Positions 37,263-47,962 of a stretch of DNA of 64,000 nucleotides are shown one piece after another. Positions within the stretch are counted from its first letter, which is position 1. The number at the start of each line of letters is the position of its first letter. The stretch lies in assembly GCF_001469025.1 (NCBI RefSeq), contig NZ_LNIZ01000004.1:1-64000 (forward strand), in the 5' to 3' direction. The DNA is from Trueperella bernardiae (GTDB taxonomy: Bacteria > Actinomycetota > Actinomycetes > Actinomycetales > Actinomycetaceae). The position numbers and the translations under genes were made by a program. Under the pieces are notes generated by a model. The model was not told the DNA's origin. It was given only the letters and a program-made list of their open reading frames with translations, and made no database searches.

Positions 37263-37597
37263 AGCTCGATCTCCTCTCCGCCACGGCGGCCGATGCGCTC
37301 GCGCATGATCTTCTTGCGGCCGTTACGCTCCACCTCAACCTCGCGGAATCCCACGCGGATAGGCTTCTTGTCCGGGCCAACAAGCATCACGTTCGAGATG
37401 TGAATCGGCGCCTCGACGGTCTCAATGCCACCGGTCGTGCCACCACGGTCGGTACGGCCAACCCGGGTGTGCTTCTTGACGCGCTGGACGCCCTCAACCA
37501 CGACGCGATCGTCACGGACCTGCAGGACTCGGCCCTGCATGCCCTTGTCACGGCCTGCGATGACCTGGACGAGGTCACCCTTCTTGATCTTCGCCAT
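37259..37597 (-). CDS. rplX: 50S ribosomal protein L24
   Basis: 112 residues with an N-terminal KOW motif ([20 protein letters not shown]) and [18 protein letters not shown]. An assembly-initiating protein near the exit tunnel. It follows rplN by one base and couples to rplE. Confidence 0.98.
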   Translation of the reverse strand: MAKIKKGDLVQVIAGRDKGMQGRVLQVRDDRVVVEGVQRVKKHTRVGRTDRGGTTGGIETVEAPIHISNVMLVGPDKKPIRVGFREVEVERNGRKKIMRERIGRRGGEEIEL

Positions 37598-37598
37598 G

Positions 37599-37967
37599 TT
37601 AGATCACCTCCGGCGCGAGCGAAACGATGCGCATGAACTGCTTGTCGCGAAGCTCGCGTGCGACGGGGCCGAAGATACGGGTGCCGCGCGGCTCGGTGTC
37701 ATTCTTCAAAATGACAGCAGCGTTCTCATCGAACTTAATGTACGAGCCGTCTGCACGGCGCGTGTGCTTCTTCGTGCGGACGACGACGGCCTTGACCACG
37801 TCGCCCTTCTTGACATTGCCGCCAGGGATTGCATCCTTGACAGCGGCGACGATCACGTCGCCAATTCCGGCGTAGCGCCGACCAGAACCGCCGAGCACAC
37901 GCATGCAAAGAATTTCCTTCGCACCCGTGTTATCAGCGATCTTCAGTCGCGTCTCCTGCTGGATCAT
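37599..37967 (-). CDS. rplN: 50S ribosomal protein L14
   Basis: 122 residues, family length; [18 protein letters not shown] start and the L14 signature in [18 protein letters not shown] and [20 protein letters not shown]. Faces the subunit interface. It follows rpsQ by 81 bases. Confidence 0.98.
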   Translation of the reverse strand: MIQQETRLKIADNTGAKEILCMRVLGGSGRRYAGIGDVIVAAVKDAIPGGNVKKGDVVKAVVVRTKKHTRRADGSYIKFDENAAVILKNDTEPRGTRIFGPVARELRDKQFMRIVSLAPEVI

Positions 37968-38048
37968 TTACTTATCTCCTGTCGTCGTGCCGGTTCTCAA
38001 TATTGAGCCTTGCCGAACGGATGTTTTCTCAGGTAAAGATACCTGAGA

Positions 38049-38330
38049 TTACTTGGCCTTCTCGATGACCTCGACCACACGGAAGTGCTTGGTCGCGGAC
38101 AGCGGTCGGGTCTCCATGATGCGCACGAGATCGCCCTCGCGAACCTCGTTCGTCTCATCATGAGCCTTGATGCGCTTGGACCGGGTCATGACCTTGCCGT
38201 AAAGCGCGTGCTTGCGGCGATCTTCGACCTCGACCACGACGGTCTTGTCCATCTTGTCGGACACGACGTAGCCGGTGCGAACCTTGCGGTAGTTGCGCTG
38301 CGTCTGTACGTTCTTTTCCTGCTCGCTCAT
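38049..38330 (-). CDS. rpsQ: 30S ribosomal protein S17
   Basis: 93 residues from ATG 38330; a longer frame through rpmC sequence is rejected. [21 protein letters not shown] and [21 protein letters not shown] are S17 signatures. It begins 10 bases after rpmC. Confidence 0.97.
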   Translation of the reverse strand: MSEQEKNVQTQRNYRKVRTGYVVSDKMDKTVVVEVEDRRKHALYGKVMTRSKRIKAHDETNEVREGDLVRIMETRPLSATKHFRVVEVIEKAK

Positions 38331-38340
38331 CGCGCTTCCT

Positions 38341-38574
38341 CTACTTCTTCTTAGCCGTCGGGGCGGTGCGGATTCCGAGCTCGCGCTCGCGGGCGACCGT
38401 GTAGATGCGCGCAATGGAGCGACGCACCTCCTTCAGACGGCCGGAGTCTTCCAGGCGATGGGTCACGGCCGAGAAACGAAGGTTGAACAGTTCAGCCTTC
38501 GCCTCCTGGAGGCGCTCGGCGAGCTCAACATCGGTGAGCTGATCGAGCTCTTCAGTGGTAATGCCCTTAGCCAT
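38341..38574 (-). CDS. rpmC: 50S ribosomal protein L29
   Basis: 77 residues, two-helix L29 fold: [22 protein letters not shown] and [19 protein letters not shown]. Located at the tunnel exit, part of the docking site for trigger factor. The ATG overlaps the rplP stop. Confidence 0.97.
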   Translation of the reverse strand: MAKGITTEELDQLTDVELAERLQEAKAELFNLRFSAVTHRLEDSGRLKEVRRSIARIYTVARERELGIRTAPTAKKK

Positions 38575-38990
38575 TATTCACCATCCTCACGGGTAATAAA
38601 ACGAGTCTTCATGGGGAGCTTGTGCTGGGCGCGGGACATGGCCTCACGAGCCAGCTGCTCGTCAACACCGGCCAGCTCGAACAGAACGCGGCCGGGCTTG
38701 ACGTTGGCAACCCACCATTCGACTGAGCCCTTACCAGAACCCATACGGGTTTCGGCCGGCTTCTTCGTAAGCGGGCGATCCGGGAAGATGTTGATCCAGA
38801 CCTTGCCGCCTCGCTTGACGTGACGGGTCATCGCGATACGGGCAGCCTCGATCTGGCGGTTGGTCACGTAGGCCGGCTCGAGAGCCTGGATGCCGTACTC
38901 ACCGAAAGCCAGGGTGGTGCCACCCTTGGCCATGCCATGACGGTTCGGGCGGTGCTGCTTGCGATGCTTGGTTCGGCGGGGAATGAGCAT
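38574..38990 (-). CDS. rplP: 50S ribosomal protein L16
   Basis: 138 residues; [39 protein letters not shown] and [20 protein letters not shown] are L16 signatures. It contacts the A-site tRNA elbow. Five bases separate it from rpsC. Confidence 0.98.
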   Translation of the reverse strand: MLIPRRTKHRKQHRPNRHGMAKGGTTLAFGEYGIQALEPAYVTNRQIEAARIAMTRHVKRGGKVWINIFPDRPLTKKPAETRMGSGKGSVEWWVANVKPGRVLFELAGVDEQLAREAMSRAQHKLPMKTRFITREDGE

Positions 38991-38995
38991 GTAAC

Positions 38996-39817
38996 TCAGG
39001 CCTCCGTTTCCTGGGTAGCGGGCGCCTCAGCTGCCGGAGCGGCGGGCGCCTCGGTGGTGGCCTGCTCGGCCTGATTCTGACGACCACGGTTACCGCCACG
39101 ACGCTCACCACGGCGCTCGCCACGGCCACGGCCGCCGCGACCACGCGGGGCCTCGGTCAGGGAGCGGTAGTACTCGACGTCGGTGACGTCACCGCGGTAG
39201 ATCCACACCTTCACGCCGATGCGGCCGAAGGTGGTGCGGGCCTCGTAGAAGCCGTAGTCGATGTTGGCGCGCAGGGTGTGCAGCGGCACACGGCCCTCAC
39301 GGTAGAACTCCGAGCGGGACATCTCGGCGCCGCCGAGACGGCCGGAGCACTGCACGCGGATGCCCTTGGCACCGGCGCGCTGCGCGGACTGGATGCCCTT
39401 GCGCATGGCGCGCCGGAAGGAAACGCGGGATGCGAGCTGCTCGGCGATGCCCTGAGCCACGAGCTGGGCGTCGGCTTCCGGGTTCTTAACCTCGAGGATA
39501 TTGAGCTGGACGGATTTGCCGGTCAGCTTCTCCAGGTCCTGGCGGAGGCGGTCAGCCTCGGCGCCACGGCGGCCGATGACGATGCCGGGGCGAGCGGTGT
39601 GGATGTCGATGACCACGCGCTCGTTGCGACGCTCGATGTTGACGCGGGACACGCCCGCGCGCTCGAGGTTCTTCTCGATCATCTTGCGGATCTTGATGTC
39701 CTCACCGAGGAAGTCGGCGTAGGTCTTGCCGGCCTCGTTGGAGTCCGTGAACCACTTCGAGCGGTGGTCCGTGGTGATACCAAGACGGAAACCTACCGGA
39801 TTAACTTTCTGTCCCAT
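38996..39817 (-). CDS. rpsC: 30S ribosomal protein S3
   Basis: 273 residues. KH domain and C-terminal S3 domain ([35 protein letters not shown]-like; [20 protein letters not shown]). After about residue 215 there is an R/G-rich then Ala/Glu-rich tail that makes it longer than the E. coli protein. S3 lies at the mRNA entry and has helicase activity with S4 and S5. Confidence 0.98.
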   Translation of the reverse strand: MGQKVNPVGFRLGITTDHRSKWFTDSNEAGKTYADFLGEDIKIRKMIEKNLERAGVSRVNIERRNERVVIDIHTARPGIVIGRRGAEADRLRQDLEKLTGKSVQLNILEVKNPEADAQLVAQGIAEQLASRVSFRRAMRKGIQSAQRAGAKGIRVQCSGRLGGAEMSRSEFYREGRVPLHTLRANIDYGFYEARTTFGRIGVKVWIYRGDVTDVEYYRSLTEAPRGRGGRGRGERRGERRGGNRGRQNQAEQATTEAPAAPAAEAPATQETEA

Positions 39818-39819
39818 TC

Positions 39820-40173
39820 TTAGGCCTCCTTGGTTCCGACGATGACGGTGATGTGACTCGTACGCTTCATGATCCGATTCGCACGCCCCTGGGCGCGCGG
39901 CTGGATGCGCTTCATGGTCGGGCCCTCATCCACGTAGGTCTCGAGGATCTCGAGAGCGGACTCATCGAAGCGCTCGCCGGCCTGGCCGGCTGCGTAACGG
40001 GCGTTCGCGATTGCCGACTGGACGATCTTGCGAACGTCGCGGGCAACAGCCTGGGGTGCAAACTCGAGCACGTCCAAGGCGTTGGTTGCATTCAAACCGC
40101 GGATCTCGTTGATCACTCGGCGAGCCTTCTGCGGCGTGACGCGGACGTAGCGCGCCTGTGCCTTTGCTTCCAT
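39820..40173 (-). CDS. rplV: 50S ribosomal protein L22
   Basis: 117 residues; [20 protein letters not shown] and the beta-hairpin tip region [18 protein letters not shown] that lines the exit tunnel and affects macrolide binding. No insertion in that loop is seen. Two bases from rpsC. Confidence 0.98.
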   Translation of the reverse strand: MEAKAQARYVRVTPQKARRVINEIRGLNATNALDVLEFAPQAVARDVRKIVQSAIANARYAAGQAGERFDESALEILETYVDEGPTMKRIQPRAQGRANRIMKRTSHITVIVGTKEA

Positions 40174-40191
40174 TATTCTGCCTCTCCTGCC

Positions 40192-40473
40192 TTATCGGCG
40201 ACGGCCCTTGCGATCGTCCTTCTCGTGACCCTTGAAGGTGCGAGTCGGAGCGAATTCGCCGAGCTTGTGGCCGACCATGGACTCGGTGATGAACACCGGC
40301 ACATGCTTGCGGCCGTCGTGGACTGCGAACGTGTGACCAAGGAAGTCCGGGGTGATGACCGAACGGCGCGACCAGGTCTTGATGACGTTGTGGGTGCCCT
40401 TCTCGTTCTGCTCATCAACCTTCTTCTGAAGGTGATCGTCGACGAAGGGGCCCTTCTTCAAACTACGCGGCAT
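40192..40473 (-). CDS. rpsS: 30S ribosomal protein S19
   Basis: 93 residues; [19 protein letters not shown] and [23 protein letters not shown] are diagnostic. In the head of the small subunit, next to S13. It follows rplB by 12 bases. Confidence 0.98.
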   Translation of the reverse strand: MPRSLKKGPFVDDHLQKKVDEQNEKGTHNVIKTWSRRSVITPDFLGHTFAVHDGRKHVPVFITESMVGHKLGEFAPTRTFKGHEKDDRKGRRR

Positions 40474-40485
40474 AGCTGACTACTC

Positions 40486-41325
40486 CTATCGAGACTTCTT
40501 GCCGGTCTTGCGACGGCGCACGATGAGCTTGTCGCTGGGCTTGTTCGGATGACGGGTGCGAGATTCCTTCTGGCCCCACGGGGAGACCGGGTGACGTCCA
40601 CCGGACGTCTTGCCCTCGCCACCACCGTGCGGGTGGTCGAACGGGTTCATGACGACACCGCGGACGGTCGGGCGGACGCCCTTCCAGCGCATGCGGCCAG
40701 CCTTGCCCCAGTTGATGTTCGACTGCTCGGCGTTGCCGACCTCACCAACGGTGGCGCGGCAGCGGGTGTCGACCAGGCGGATTTCGCCCGACGGCAGGCG
40801 CAGGTGGGCGTACTTACCTTCCTTCGCGACCAGCTGGACGGACGAGCCGGCCGAGCGGGCGATCTTGGCGCCGCCACCCGGGCGGAGCTCCACGGCGTGG
40901 ATAATCGTACCGATCGGGATGTTACGGATCGGGAGGTTGTTGCCGGGCTTGATGTCCGCGTTCGGACCGTTCTCCACCATCGTGCCCTGCTTGACGCCTT
41001 CGGGGGCGAGGATGTAGCGCTTCTCGCCGTCGACGTAGTGCAGCAGCGCGATGCGCGCGGTGCGGTTCGGATCGTACTCGATGTGAGCGACCTTGGCGGG
41101 CACGCCGTCCTTGTCGTGACGACGGAAATCGATCACGCGGTACTGGCGCTTGTGGCCACCACCGATGTGACGCGTGGTGATACGACCGTGGTTGTTACGA
41201 CCACCGGTCTTCGGCAGCGGGCGCAGCAGCGACTTCTCCGGCGTAGATCGGGTGATCTCGACGAAGTCGGCAACGCTCGAACCGCGACGACCCGGGGTCG
41301 TCGGCTTGTACTTGCGAATTCCCAT
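40486..41325 (-). CDS. rplB: 50S ribosomal protein L2
   Basis: 279 residues; core [35 protein letters not shown] and the [16 protein letters not shown] motif containing the histidine near the peptidyl-transferase centre. Full length for L2. Confidence 0.98.
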   Translation of the reverse strand: MGIRKYKPTTPGRRGSSVADFVEITRSTPEKSLLRPLPKTGGRNNHGRITTRHIGGGHKRQYRVIDFRRHDKDGVPAKVAHIEYDPNRTARIALLHYVDGEKRYILAPEGVKQGTMVENGPNADIKPGNNLPIRNIPIGTIIHAVELRPGGGAKIARSAGSSVQLVAKEGKYAHLRLPSGEIRLVDTRCRATVGEVGNAEQSNINWGKAGRMRWKGVRPTVRGVVMNPFDHPHGGGEGKTSGGRHPVSPWGQKESRTRHPNKPSDKLIVRRRKTGKKSR

Positions 41326-41352
41326 GAGTGTTCCTCAATACTTCCCGTCGGC

Positions 41353-41664
41353 TTAGCCGACGATATCGCCGTAGATGTCGATGGTGCCCTCGCGCAGGGT
41401 GACGATGGCGCGCTTGGTGGCCTTGCGGCGGCCAATGCCATCGCGAGTGCGGCGGGCCTTGCCCTGACGGTTCTGGGTGTTAACCGAAGCAACCTTGACA
41501 CCGAAGATCTTCTCGATCGCGATCTTGATCTCGGTCTTGTTGGCGCGCGGGTCAACGATGAACGTGTACTTGCCCTCGTCCTCGAGGCGGGCGGCCTTTT
41601 CGGAGGCTACCGGCTCGATGATGACGTCGCGAGGATCCTTGTTCTGGAACGCAGCGTGAGTCAC
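41353..41664 (-). CDS. rplW: 50S ribosomal protein L23
   Basis: 103 residues from GTG 41664, which overlaps the rplD stop (GTGA) and follows GGAGACGAA; a longer frame is rejected. [22 protein letters not shown]-type start and [20 protein letters not shown]. Main docking site for trigger factor and SRP. Confidence 0.96.
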   Translation of the reverse strand: MTHAAFQNKDPRDVIIEPVASEKAARLEDEGKYTFIVDPRANKTEIKIAIEKIFGVKVASVNTQNRQGKARRTRDGIGRRKATKRAIVTLREGTIDIYGDIVG

Positions 41665-42299
41665 TTCGTCTCCTCCTTGTTCGTCCATGCCTCGTAAGCA
41701 GCTTCGGTGAACACGACGTCGTCGGCGACGAGGACGTCGTACGCGTTGAGCTGGTCAAAGTAGAGCAAGTGTGCTTCCTGGGCGTTACGCAGCGACAGGA
41801 TCGTCAGCTCGTCCGTGCGATCGACGACGACCAGCGCCTTGCGACCCTCGGTCACCTCGAGCAGGAACTTGAGTGCGACCTTGGTGGACGGCTTGTCGCC
41901 CTCCACGAAGCCCTTGACGATGTGCACGCGGTCATGCTTGGCACGATCCGAGAGCGACTGACGCAGAGCGGCAGCGATCATCTTCTTGGGGGTGCGCTGC
42001 GAGTAGTCGCGCGGGACAGGGCCGTGAACGACGCCGCCGCCGGTCCAGTGCGGCGCACGGATCGAGCCCTGGCGGGCGCGGCCGGTGCCCTTCTGGCGCC
42101 ACGGCTTGATGCCGCCGCCGGAAACCTCACCGCGGGTCTTGGTCTTCGCGGTACCCGCGCGACGAGCGGCGAGCTGGGCGTTAACCACCTGGTGAAGCAG
42201 CGGAATGTTCGGCTCGAGACCGAAGACGGCCGAGTCGAGTTCCACGTTGCCGGCCTTCTTGCCGGTCAGATCAATAACGTCAACCTTGAGGTCCGCCAT
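41661..42299 (-). CDS. rplD: 50S ribosomal protein L4
   Basis: 212 residues; the extended loop [20 protein letters not shown] and [19 protein letters not shown] reaches the exit tunnel. In E. coli L4 represses the S10 operon; the equivalent leader structure is not obvious here. Confidence 0.98.
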   Translation of the reverse strand: MADLKVDVIDLTGKKAGNVELDSAVFGLEPNIPLLHQVVNAQLAARRAGTAKTKTRGEVSGGGIKPWRQKGTGRARQGSIRAPHWTGGGVVHGPVPRDYSQRTPKKMIAAALRQSLSDRAKHDRVHIVKGFVEGDKPSTKVALKFLLEVTEGRKALVVVDRTDELTILSLRNAQEAHLLYFDQLNAYDVLVADDVVFTEAAYEAWTNKEETK

Positions 42300-42301
42300 C
42301 G

Positions 42302-42964
42302 TTAGGCTCCCTTCGCGGCAGTACGGATCACGACGACGCCACCCTTGTTGCCGGGGATAGCGCCCGAGACAAGGAGAAGATCGTTCTCGGTGTCAACGGC
42401 GTGAATGGTCAGGTTCTGGACGGTGACGCGGGCGTTGCCCATGCGTCCAGACATCTTCTGGCCGCGGAAGACGCGACCGGGGGTTGCCGAAGCGCCGATC
42501 GAACCGGGCTTGCGGTGGTTGCGGTGCGCACCGTGCGAGGCGGAGACGCCGGCGAAGCCGTGACGCTTCATCGTGCCAGCGAATCCCTTGCCCTTCGACT
42601 TGCCGACGACGTCGACGCTCTGGCCGGCCTCGAACAGCTCCACGCCGAGCTCCTGGCCGAGCGTGTACTCGCCGGCGTCGGAGGTGCGGATCTCAGCAAC
42701 GAAACGGCGAGGCTCGACGCCGGCCTTCTCGAAGTGGCCCGCGAGCGGCTTGGTGACGTTCTTGTTCTTCAGCTCGCCCGAGGCGATCTGCAGGGCCTCG
42801 TAGCCGTCGGTGTCCATGGTGCGAATCTGGGTGACAACGTTCTTGCCAACCTTGACCACGGTAACCGGAACGAGATTAGCGTTCTCGTCCCACACCTGGG
42901 TCATTCCTAGCTTAACGCCGAGGAGCGCCTTCACGGGCGCTGCGGCGGTCTTGTTCTTTGTCAT
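42302..42964 (-). CDS. rplC: 50S ribosomal protein L3
   Basis: 220 residues; [20 protein letters not shown] at the start and [21 protein letters not shown], which reaches the peptidyl-transferase centre. The C-terminus ends IRTAAKGA. It follows rpsJ by 11 bases. Confidence 0.98.
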   Translation of the reverse strand: MTKNKTAAAPVKALLGVKLGMTQVWDENANLVPVTVVKVGKNVVTQIRTMDTDGYEALQIASGELKNKNVTKPLAGHFEKAGVEPRRFVAEIRTSDAGEYTLGQELGVELFEAGQSVDVVGKSKGKGFAGTMKRHGFAGVSASHGAHRNHRKPGSIGASATPGRVFRGQKMSGRMGNARVTVQNLTIHAVDTENDLLLVSGAIPGNKGGVVVIRTAAKGA

Positions 42965-42975
42965 GATGCGTTACC

Positions 42976-43284
42976 TCAGAGCTTGATCTCGACGCTGACA
43001 TCTGCCGGGAGATCCAGGCGACGCAGGGTGTCAATTGTCTTCAGGGTCGGATCGACAATATCGATCAGTCGCTTATGCGTACGCATTTCGAACTGTTCGC
43101 GACTGTCCTTGTACTTGTGGGGCGAACGAATCACGGTAAAAACGCTGCGCTTCGTGGGCAGCGGCACCGGTCCCACAACCGACGCTCCAGTACGGGTAAC
43201 TTCGTCGACGAGCTTTTTCGCTGCGTTGTCGATGACCTCGTGGTCATATGACTTCAGACGGATGCGGATCTTCTGTCCCGCCAT
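42976..43284 (-). CDS. rpsJ: 30S ribosomal protein S10
   Basis: 102 residues, family length; [20 protein letters not shown] and [20 protein letters not shown]. Also acts as NusE in antitermination. GAGGGAG precedes the ATG. First gene of the S10-spc operon of 21 genes to rplO; a 367-base leader and promoter region lies upstream. Confidence 0.98.
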   Translation of the reverse strand: MAGQKIRIRLKSYDHEVIDNAAKKLVDEVTRTGASVVGPVPLPTKRSVFTVIRSPHKYKDSREQFEMRTHKRLIDIVDPTLKTIDTLRRLDLPADVSVEIKL

Positions 43285-43651
43285 GGCGTCGTCTCCCTCT
43301 CTCTACCTTCGGTGTTCACGTCCCCCGCAGTCGGGCGTGTCGCACCTGATGGAGGTAACAAACGAAGCCCTATGTGGTTTTGCGAACCCATTTTATGTAC
43401 CGAATGCTTTCTGCCTTCGGCCAAGTTCACTCGCCCGGTCGTCCCGAGCAACTTTACTAGTATGACGTATCTTCCCCGGCCTTCGCCAACTTCAGCCGGC
43501 GATGGTGGCCAATCACACGCGCGGGGCGCGGTGTGGAGTTCTGTCCGGGGATCTATCTTAACACCGCACGCCGACCCCGACTAGGGTAGCCCCCTGTGAA
43601 GCGGCTGACAGGGTCGGGGCTAGAACTGCCTGGCTCTAGAGTTGCCCGACC
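43285..43651 (-). promoter_or_regulatory. rpsJ leader and promoter region, plus 3' end of the HAD gene
   Basis: No coding sequence is supported. The segment near the rpsJ start contains CGACACGCCCGACTGCGGGG, a GC-rich element reminiscent of other actinobacterial rpsJ leaders. AT-richer blocks at 43385-43410 and 43450-43470 are the likely promoter sites, but no good -35/-10 pair was found. GGGTCGGG (43611-43618) and CCCGACCC (43645-43652) make a terminator-like hairpin at the end of the HAD gene. Confidence 0.45.
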
Positions 43652-44284
43652 CTAAAGCAGCCCGGCCCGCCGCGCGAACTCTGCCGGTGGGGTGTCATTG
43701 ACATCGACAACGTCGGCCCCGCTCGCCCGCGCCGCCGCCAGGCCCGCCCGGGAGTCTTCGAAGACAAGGCAGTCGGCCGCCTCGACCCCGAGTCTCCTGG
43801 CTCCCAGGAGGTAGGGCCCCGGATCGGGTTTGCCGGGCACGTCGTCACTACCCGTCACGACGGTATTGAAGTACGTCTCCCCCAAGCTCTCAAGTGCGAT
43901 GTCCACCAGATCCTTCGGCGTGGCCGTCACTAGCGCTTGGGCAATCCCCGCCTCGCGGAAGGCAACGAGCAGCTCACGCACTCCCGGCAACAACTCCACG
44001 AACGGGTAGGCCCGCTCGGCCATAAGCTCAGTGAGCTCGCCGAAAATCTCCATCGGCTCTGGCCGCGGCTTACCGCCACGCTCGACGGCGTCGGCAAGCC
44101 GGTTCGCGTGATCCAAGGTGGAGGCGCCGAGGATGAACTCGGTGTCCTCACTCCCCCACACCCCGCCGGCTGCCTTCACCACGTCCTCGGACAGCTCACC
44201 CCACGCCCACTCCGTGTCAACAATCGTGCCGTCCATGTCCCACAAGACGGCGGCGGGCAGCTTTCCAAGGAAGTCCAGATTCAT
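43652..44284 (-). CDS. HAD-family hydrolase (phosphatase/phosphoglucomutase-like)
   Basis: 210 residues. VLWDMDGTIVDTEWAW holds the catalytic aspartates (motif I); ALVTATPKDL is motif II and GKPDPGPYLLGARRLG with CLVFEDSRAGLAAARASG motifs III/IV. Cap domain is all-helical (subclass I). Substrate unknown: a phosphorylated sugar or nucleotide. It lies between tuf and rpsJ, minus strand, and is an insertion in the usual str-S10 arrangement. Confidence 0.9.
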   Translation of the reverse strand: MNLDFLGKLPAAVLWDMDGTIVDTEWAWGELSEDVVKAAGGVWGSEDTEFILGASTLDHANRLADAVERGGKPRPEPMEIFGELTELMAERAYPFVELLPGVRELLVAFREAGIAQALVTATPKDLVDIALESLGETYFNTVVTGSDDVPGKPDPGPYLLGARRLGVEAADCLVFEDSRAGLAAARASGADVVDVNDTPPAEFARRAGLL

Positions 44285-44410
44285 GCCGCCATCCTATCGT
44301 GGCCCGCCGACAGGAGCGATCCGGGCCCGGCAGCCACTCACGTGCGGACCGCTCATGTGCGGGTCGGCCGCACACGGGCCGGCAACGTGCTGGCCCCCGC
44401 GTGGAATACA

Positions 44411-44450
44411 CCGGGCCAACACGCCGGGCCAACATCCCGGCCGACACCCG
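44411..44450. repeat. short imperfect tandem repeat upstream of the HAD gene
   Basis: CCGGGCCAACACG, CCGGGCCAACATC and CCGGCCGACACCC follow each other. Together with ACGTGCGG/ATGTGCGG repeats at about 44340-44362 they fill the gap between tuf and the HAD gene. Function unknown. Confidence 0.45.
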
Positions 44451-44460
44451 CGGGAATAGC

Positions 44461-44490
44461 AGTGGGCCCCAGCCGAAGCTGGGGCCCACT
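44461..44490 (-). terminator. terminator hairpin after tuf
   Basis: AGTGGGCCCCAGC and GCTGGGGCCCACT form a 13-bp stem. On the minus-strand RNA the loop is a C(UUCG)G tetraloop, which is exceptionally stable. It lies 15 bases past the tuf stop. Confidence 0.85.
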
Positions 44491-44505
44491 CAAGCAATCA
44501 GAAGA

Positions 44506-45696
44506 TTACTTGATGATCTTGGTGACTCGACCTGAGCCAACGGTGCGGCCACCCTCACGGATAGCGAAGCCGAGGCCCTCCTCCATGGCGATCGGCTGGA
44601 TGAGTTCGACCGTCATCTCGGTGTTGTCGCCAGGCATGACCATCTCGGTGCCCTCGGGCAGCGTGATGACGCCGGTGACGTCCGTGGTACGGAAGTAGAA
44701 CTGCGGACGGTAGTTGGTGAAGAACGGGTTGTGACGACCGCCCTCCTCCTTCTTCAGGATGTAGACCTGAGCCTCGAAGTTGGTGTGCGGGGTAATGGTA
44801 CCCGGCTTGGCAACAACCTGGCCACGCTCCACGTCCTCACGGCGGGTGCCGCGCAGGAGCAGACCACAGTTCTCGCCGGCGTCGGCGTGATCCATCTGCT
44901 TGTGGAACATCTCGATACCGGTGACGGTGGTCTTCTGCGGGGCGCGGATGCCGAGGATCTCGACTTCCTCGTTGATGTTGAGCAGACCACGCTCGACACG
45001 GCCGGTCACCACGGTGCCACGGCCGGTGATGGTGAAGACGTCCTCAATCGGCATGAGGAACGGCTTGTCGAGGTCGCGGACCGGATCCGGGAAGTAGGAA
45101 TCCACGGCGTCCATGAGCTCGAGGACGGAGCTAACCCACTTCTCCTCGCCCTCAAGAGCCTTCAGAGAGGAGATCTGGACCACGGGGGCGTTGTCGCCGT
45201 CGTAATCCTGCGAGGACAGGAGGTCACGGACCTCCATCTCGACGAGCTCGATGAGCTCCGGATCGTCAACCATGTCGCACTTGTTCAGCGCAACGATGAT
45301 GTCCGGCACGCCAACCTGGCGGGCGAGCAGGACGTGCTCGCGGGTCTGCGCCATCGGGCCGTCGGTTGCGGCCACAACGAGGATGGCGCCGTCCATCTGA
45401 GCAGCACCGGTAATCATGTTCTTGATGTAGTCGGCGTGGCCCGGGGCGTCAACGTGCGCGTAGTGACGCTTCGGCGTCTGGTACTCAACGTGGGAGACGT
45501 TGATGGTAATACCACGCTGACGCTCTTCCGGAGCGTTGTCGACCTTGTCGAACGGGGTGAACTCGTTCAGTTCCGGGTACTTGTCCGCCAGCACCTTGGT
45601 GATAGCGGCGGTCGTCGTCGTCTTACCGTGATCGACGTGACCGATGGTGCCGACGTTCATGTGCGGCTTGGACTTGTCGTACTTGGCCTTGGCCAC
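44506..45696 (-). CDS. tuf: translation elongation factor Tu
   Basis: 396 residues from GTG 45696. GTPase motifs [23 protein letters not shown] (catalytic-His region) and NKCDMVD; tRNA-binding domains 2 and 3 follow to [13 protein letters not shown]. Wild-type elfamycin contact regions appear intact. A promoter-like element lies just upstream, between fusA and tuf, so tuf can be transcribed separately. Confidence 0.99.
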   Translation of the reverse strand: MAKAKYDKSKPHMNVGTIGHVDHGKTTTTAAITKVLADKYPELNEFTPFDKVDNAPEERQRGITINVSHVEYQTPKRHYAHVDAPGHADYIKNMITGAAQMDGAILVVAATDGPMAQTREHVLLARQVGVPDIIVALNKCDMVDDPELIELVEMEVRDLLSSQDYDGDNAPVVQISSLKALEGEEKWVSSVLELMDAVDSYFPDPVRDLDKPFLMPIEDVFTITGRGTVVTGRVERGLLNINEEVEILGIRAPQKTTVTGIEMFHKQMDHADAGENCGLLLRGTRREDVERGQVVAKPGTITPHTNFEAQVYILKKEEGGRHNPFFTNYRPQFYFRTTDVTGVITLPEGTEMVMPGDNTEMTVELIQPIAMEEGLGFAIREGGRTVGSGRVTKIIK

Positions 45697-45764
45697 TTGC
45701 GCCCTCCTGGGACTAGATTGACTCTTTAGCTTGATCGCACGCCTGGGCGCGCACCGCTAAATGA

Positions 45765-45793
45765 ATCTTACTTTTCTGCTACTTACTTGTAAA
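45765..45793 (-). promoter_or_regulatory. candidate internal promoter of tuf
   Basis: On the minus strand TTTACA (45788-45793), 17 bases, then TAAGAT (45765-45770), followed by a leader of about 60 bases. It begins about 11 bases after the fusA stop. Confidence 0.6.
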
Positions 45794-45803
45794 TTCCAGC
45801 GGC

Positions 45804-47924
45804 TTACTCGCCGTGAGCCTTCTGGATGATCTCGTCCGAAACGTTCTTCGGAACTTCCTGATACTTCGCGAACTGCATGGTGTACACGGCGCGGCCCTGC
45901 GTCTTGGAACGCAGGTCGCCGACGTAACCGAACATTTCGGAAAGCGGAACCAGAGCGCGGACGATCTTGACGCCAGTGGCATCCTCCATCGAGGCGATCT
46001 GGCCACGACGGGAGTTGAGATCACCGATGACGTCACCCATGTACTCCTCCGGGGTACGGACTTCGACATCCATGATCGGCTCGAGAATGATCGGCTTGGC
46101 TCGCTTGATGCCCTCGCGGAACACCATCTGGCCGGCGATCTTGAACGCCATCTCCGAGGAGTCGACGTCGTGGTAGGCGCCGTCCTCAAGCGTGGCCTTC
46201 ACGTTCACCATCGGGAAGCCGGCAAGCACACCGTTCTCCATGGCCGCCTGGATACCCTGGTCGACCGACGGGATGTACTCGCGCGGGACGCGGCCACCCG
46301 TGACCTCGTCCACGAACTCGTAGGTGACGCCCTCTTCGTTCTCCTCCAGCGGCTCGAAGGTGACGATGACCTTCGCGAACTGGCCGGAACCACCCGTCTG
46401 CTTCTTGTGGGTGTACTCGATGTGCTCGGCCTTGCCGCGAATGGTCTCGCGGTAAGCAACCATCGGCGCACCGACGTTCGCCTCGACCTTGAATTCGCGC
46501 TTCATGCGGTCCACGAGCACGTCAAGGTGGAGCTCGCCCATGCCGCCGATGACGGTCTGGCCGGACTCCTCGTCCAGGCGGACGGTGAAGGTCGGATCTT
46601 CTTCGGCGAGCTTCTGGATAGCGATGCCGAGCTTCTCCTGGTCGGCCTTCGACTTGGGCTCAACGGCCACGTGGATCACCGGGTCCGGGAAGGTCATCGA
46701 CTCGAGCAGCATCGGGGCGTCGATCGCGGAAAGGGAGTCGCCCGTCGTCGTGTCCTTCAGGCCGATGACGGCGTAGATGTTACCTGCCGACGCCGAATCC
46801 ACCGGCTGCTCCTTGTTGGAGTGCATCTGGAAGATCTTCGACACGCGCTCCTTCTTGCCCTTGGAGGCGTTGAGGATCTGGTCGCCCGGCTCGATCTTGC
46901 CCGCGTAGACGCGGACGTAGGTCAGACGGCCGAAGAACGGGTGCGCGGCGATCTTGAACGCCAGAGCCGCGAACGGCTCGGACGTCGCGGGCTTGCGCTC
47001 GATCACAACCTCCTCGTCCTTGACATCCATGCCCTTGATGAGGCCGATGTCGAGCGGCGAGGGCAGGAAGTCAACGACGGCGTCGAGCACCGGCTGCACG
47101 CCAATGTTCTTGTAGGCCGAACCGGCGAAGATCGGGTAGAGCTCGCCAGCGATCGTGAGCTTACGGATGCCGGCCTTGAGCTCGTCAACCGTGATCTCCT
47201 CGCCGCCGAGGTACTTCTCCAGAAGGGCCTCGTCGGTCTCGGCCACGGTCTCAACCAGCTCGTTGTAGAGTTCCTCCGCCTTGTCCGCGAGCTCGGCTGG
47301 GATTTCCTCTTCGACAACGATGGAGCCCATCGTGTCGTTGCCCTTGTCGTCCTTGGCCGGGAAGCGCAGCGCCTTCTTGTTCAGGACGTCAACGACACCG
47401 GACAGGTCTGACTCAGCACCGATCGGGAAGGCCATGACCAGCGGGGTCGCCTTGAGGCGATCGCGGATGGTCTGCACGGCGTGATCGAAGTCGGCGCCCA
47501 TCTTGTCCATCTTGTTGATGAAGCAGATGCGCGGGACGTTGTACTTGTCAGCCTGACGCCACACGGTCTCAGACTGCGGCTCCACGCCTTCCTTGCCGTC
47601 GAACACCGCAACGGCGCCGTCGAGGACGCGCAGCGAGCGCTCCACCTCAACCGTGAAGTCCACGTGGCCGGGGGTGTCGATGATGTTGATCTGGTTGTTG
47701 TGCCAGAAGGTGGTGACGGCAGCCGACGTAATCGTGATGCCGCGCTCCTTCTCCTGCTCCATCCAGTCGGTGGTGGACGCACCGTCGTGCGTCTCGCCCA
47801 TCTTGTAGTTCAGGCCGGTGTAGAACAGAATGCGCTCGGTCGTGGTGGTCTTACCAGCGTCGATGTGCGCCATAATGCCGATGTTGCGGACCTTGTTCAG
47901 ATCCTTCTGTGGTGTATGTGCCAC
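45804..47924 (-). CDS. fusA: translation elongation factor G
   Basis: 706 residues from GTG 47924. GTPase motifs [34 protein letters not shown] and [10 protein letters not shown], then domains II-V to [15 protein letters not shown]. Full-length canonical EF-G; drives translocation and ribosome recycling. It follows rpsG by 38 bases in the str operon. Confidence 0.98.
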   Translation of the reverse strand: MAHTPQKDLNKVRNIGIMAHIDAGKTTTTERILFYTGLNYKMGETHDGASTTDWMEQEKERGITITSAAVTTFWHNNQINIIDTPGHVDFTVEVERSLRVLDGAVAVFDGKEGVEPQSETVWRQADKYNVPRICFINKMDKMGADFDHAVQTIRDRLKATPLVMAFPIGAESDLSGVVDVLNKKALRFPAKDDKGNDTMGSIVVEEEIPAELADKAEELYNELVETVAETDEALLEKYLGGEEITVDELKAGIRKLTIAGELYPIFAGSAYKNIGVQPVLDAVVDFLPSPLDIGLIKGMDVKDEEVVIERKPATSEPFAALAFKIAAHPFFGRLTYVRVYAGKIEPGDQILNASKGKKERVSKIFQMHSNKEQPVDSASAGNIYAVIGLKDTTTGDSLSAIDAPMLLESMTFPDPVIHVAVEPKSKADQEKLGIAIQKLAEEDPTFTVRLDEESGQTVIGGMGELHLDVLVDRMKREFKVEANVGAPMVAYRETIRGKAEHIEYTHKKQTGGSGQFAKVIVTFEPLEENEEGVTYEFVDEVTGGRVPREYIPSVDQGIQAAMENGVLAGFPMVNVKATLEDGAYHDVDSSEMAFKIAGQMVFREGIKRAKPIILEPIMDVEVRTPEEYMGDVIGDLNSRRGQIASMEDATGVKIVRALVPLSEMFGYVGDLRSKTQGRAVYTMQFAKYQEVPKNVSDEIIQKAHGE

Positions 47925-47962
47925 GTTTTGGCTCTCCTAAAATTCAGGCCGGGCGGCCGTTT

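Noticed and set aside
45813-47411. 532-codon plus-strand open frame
   Set aside because: Antisense to fusA; the composition is that of a GC shadow.
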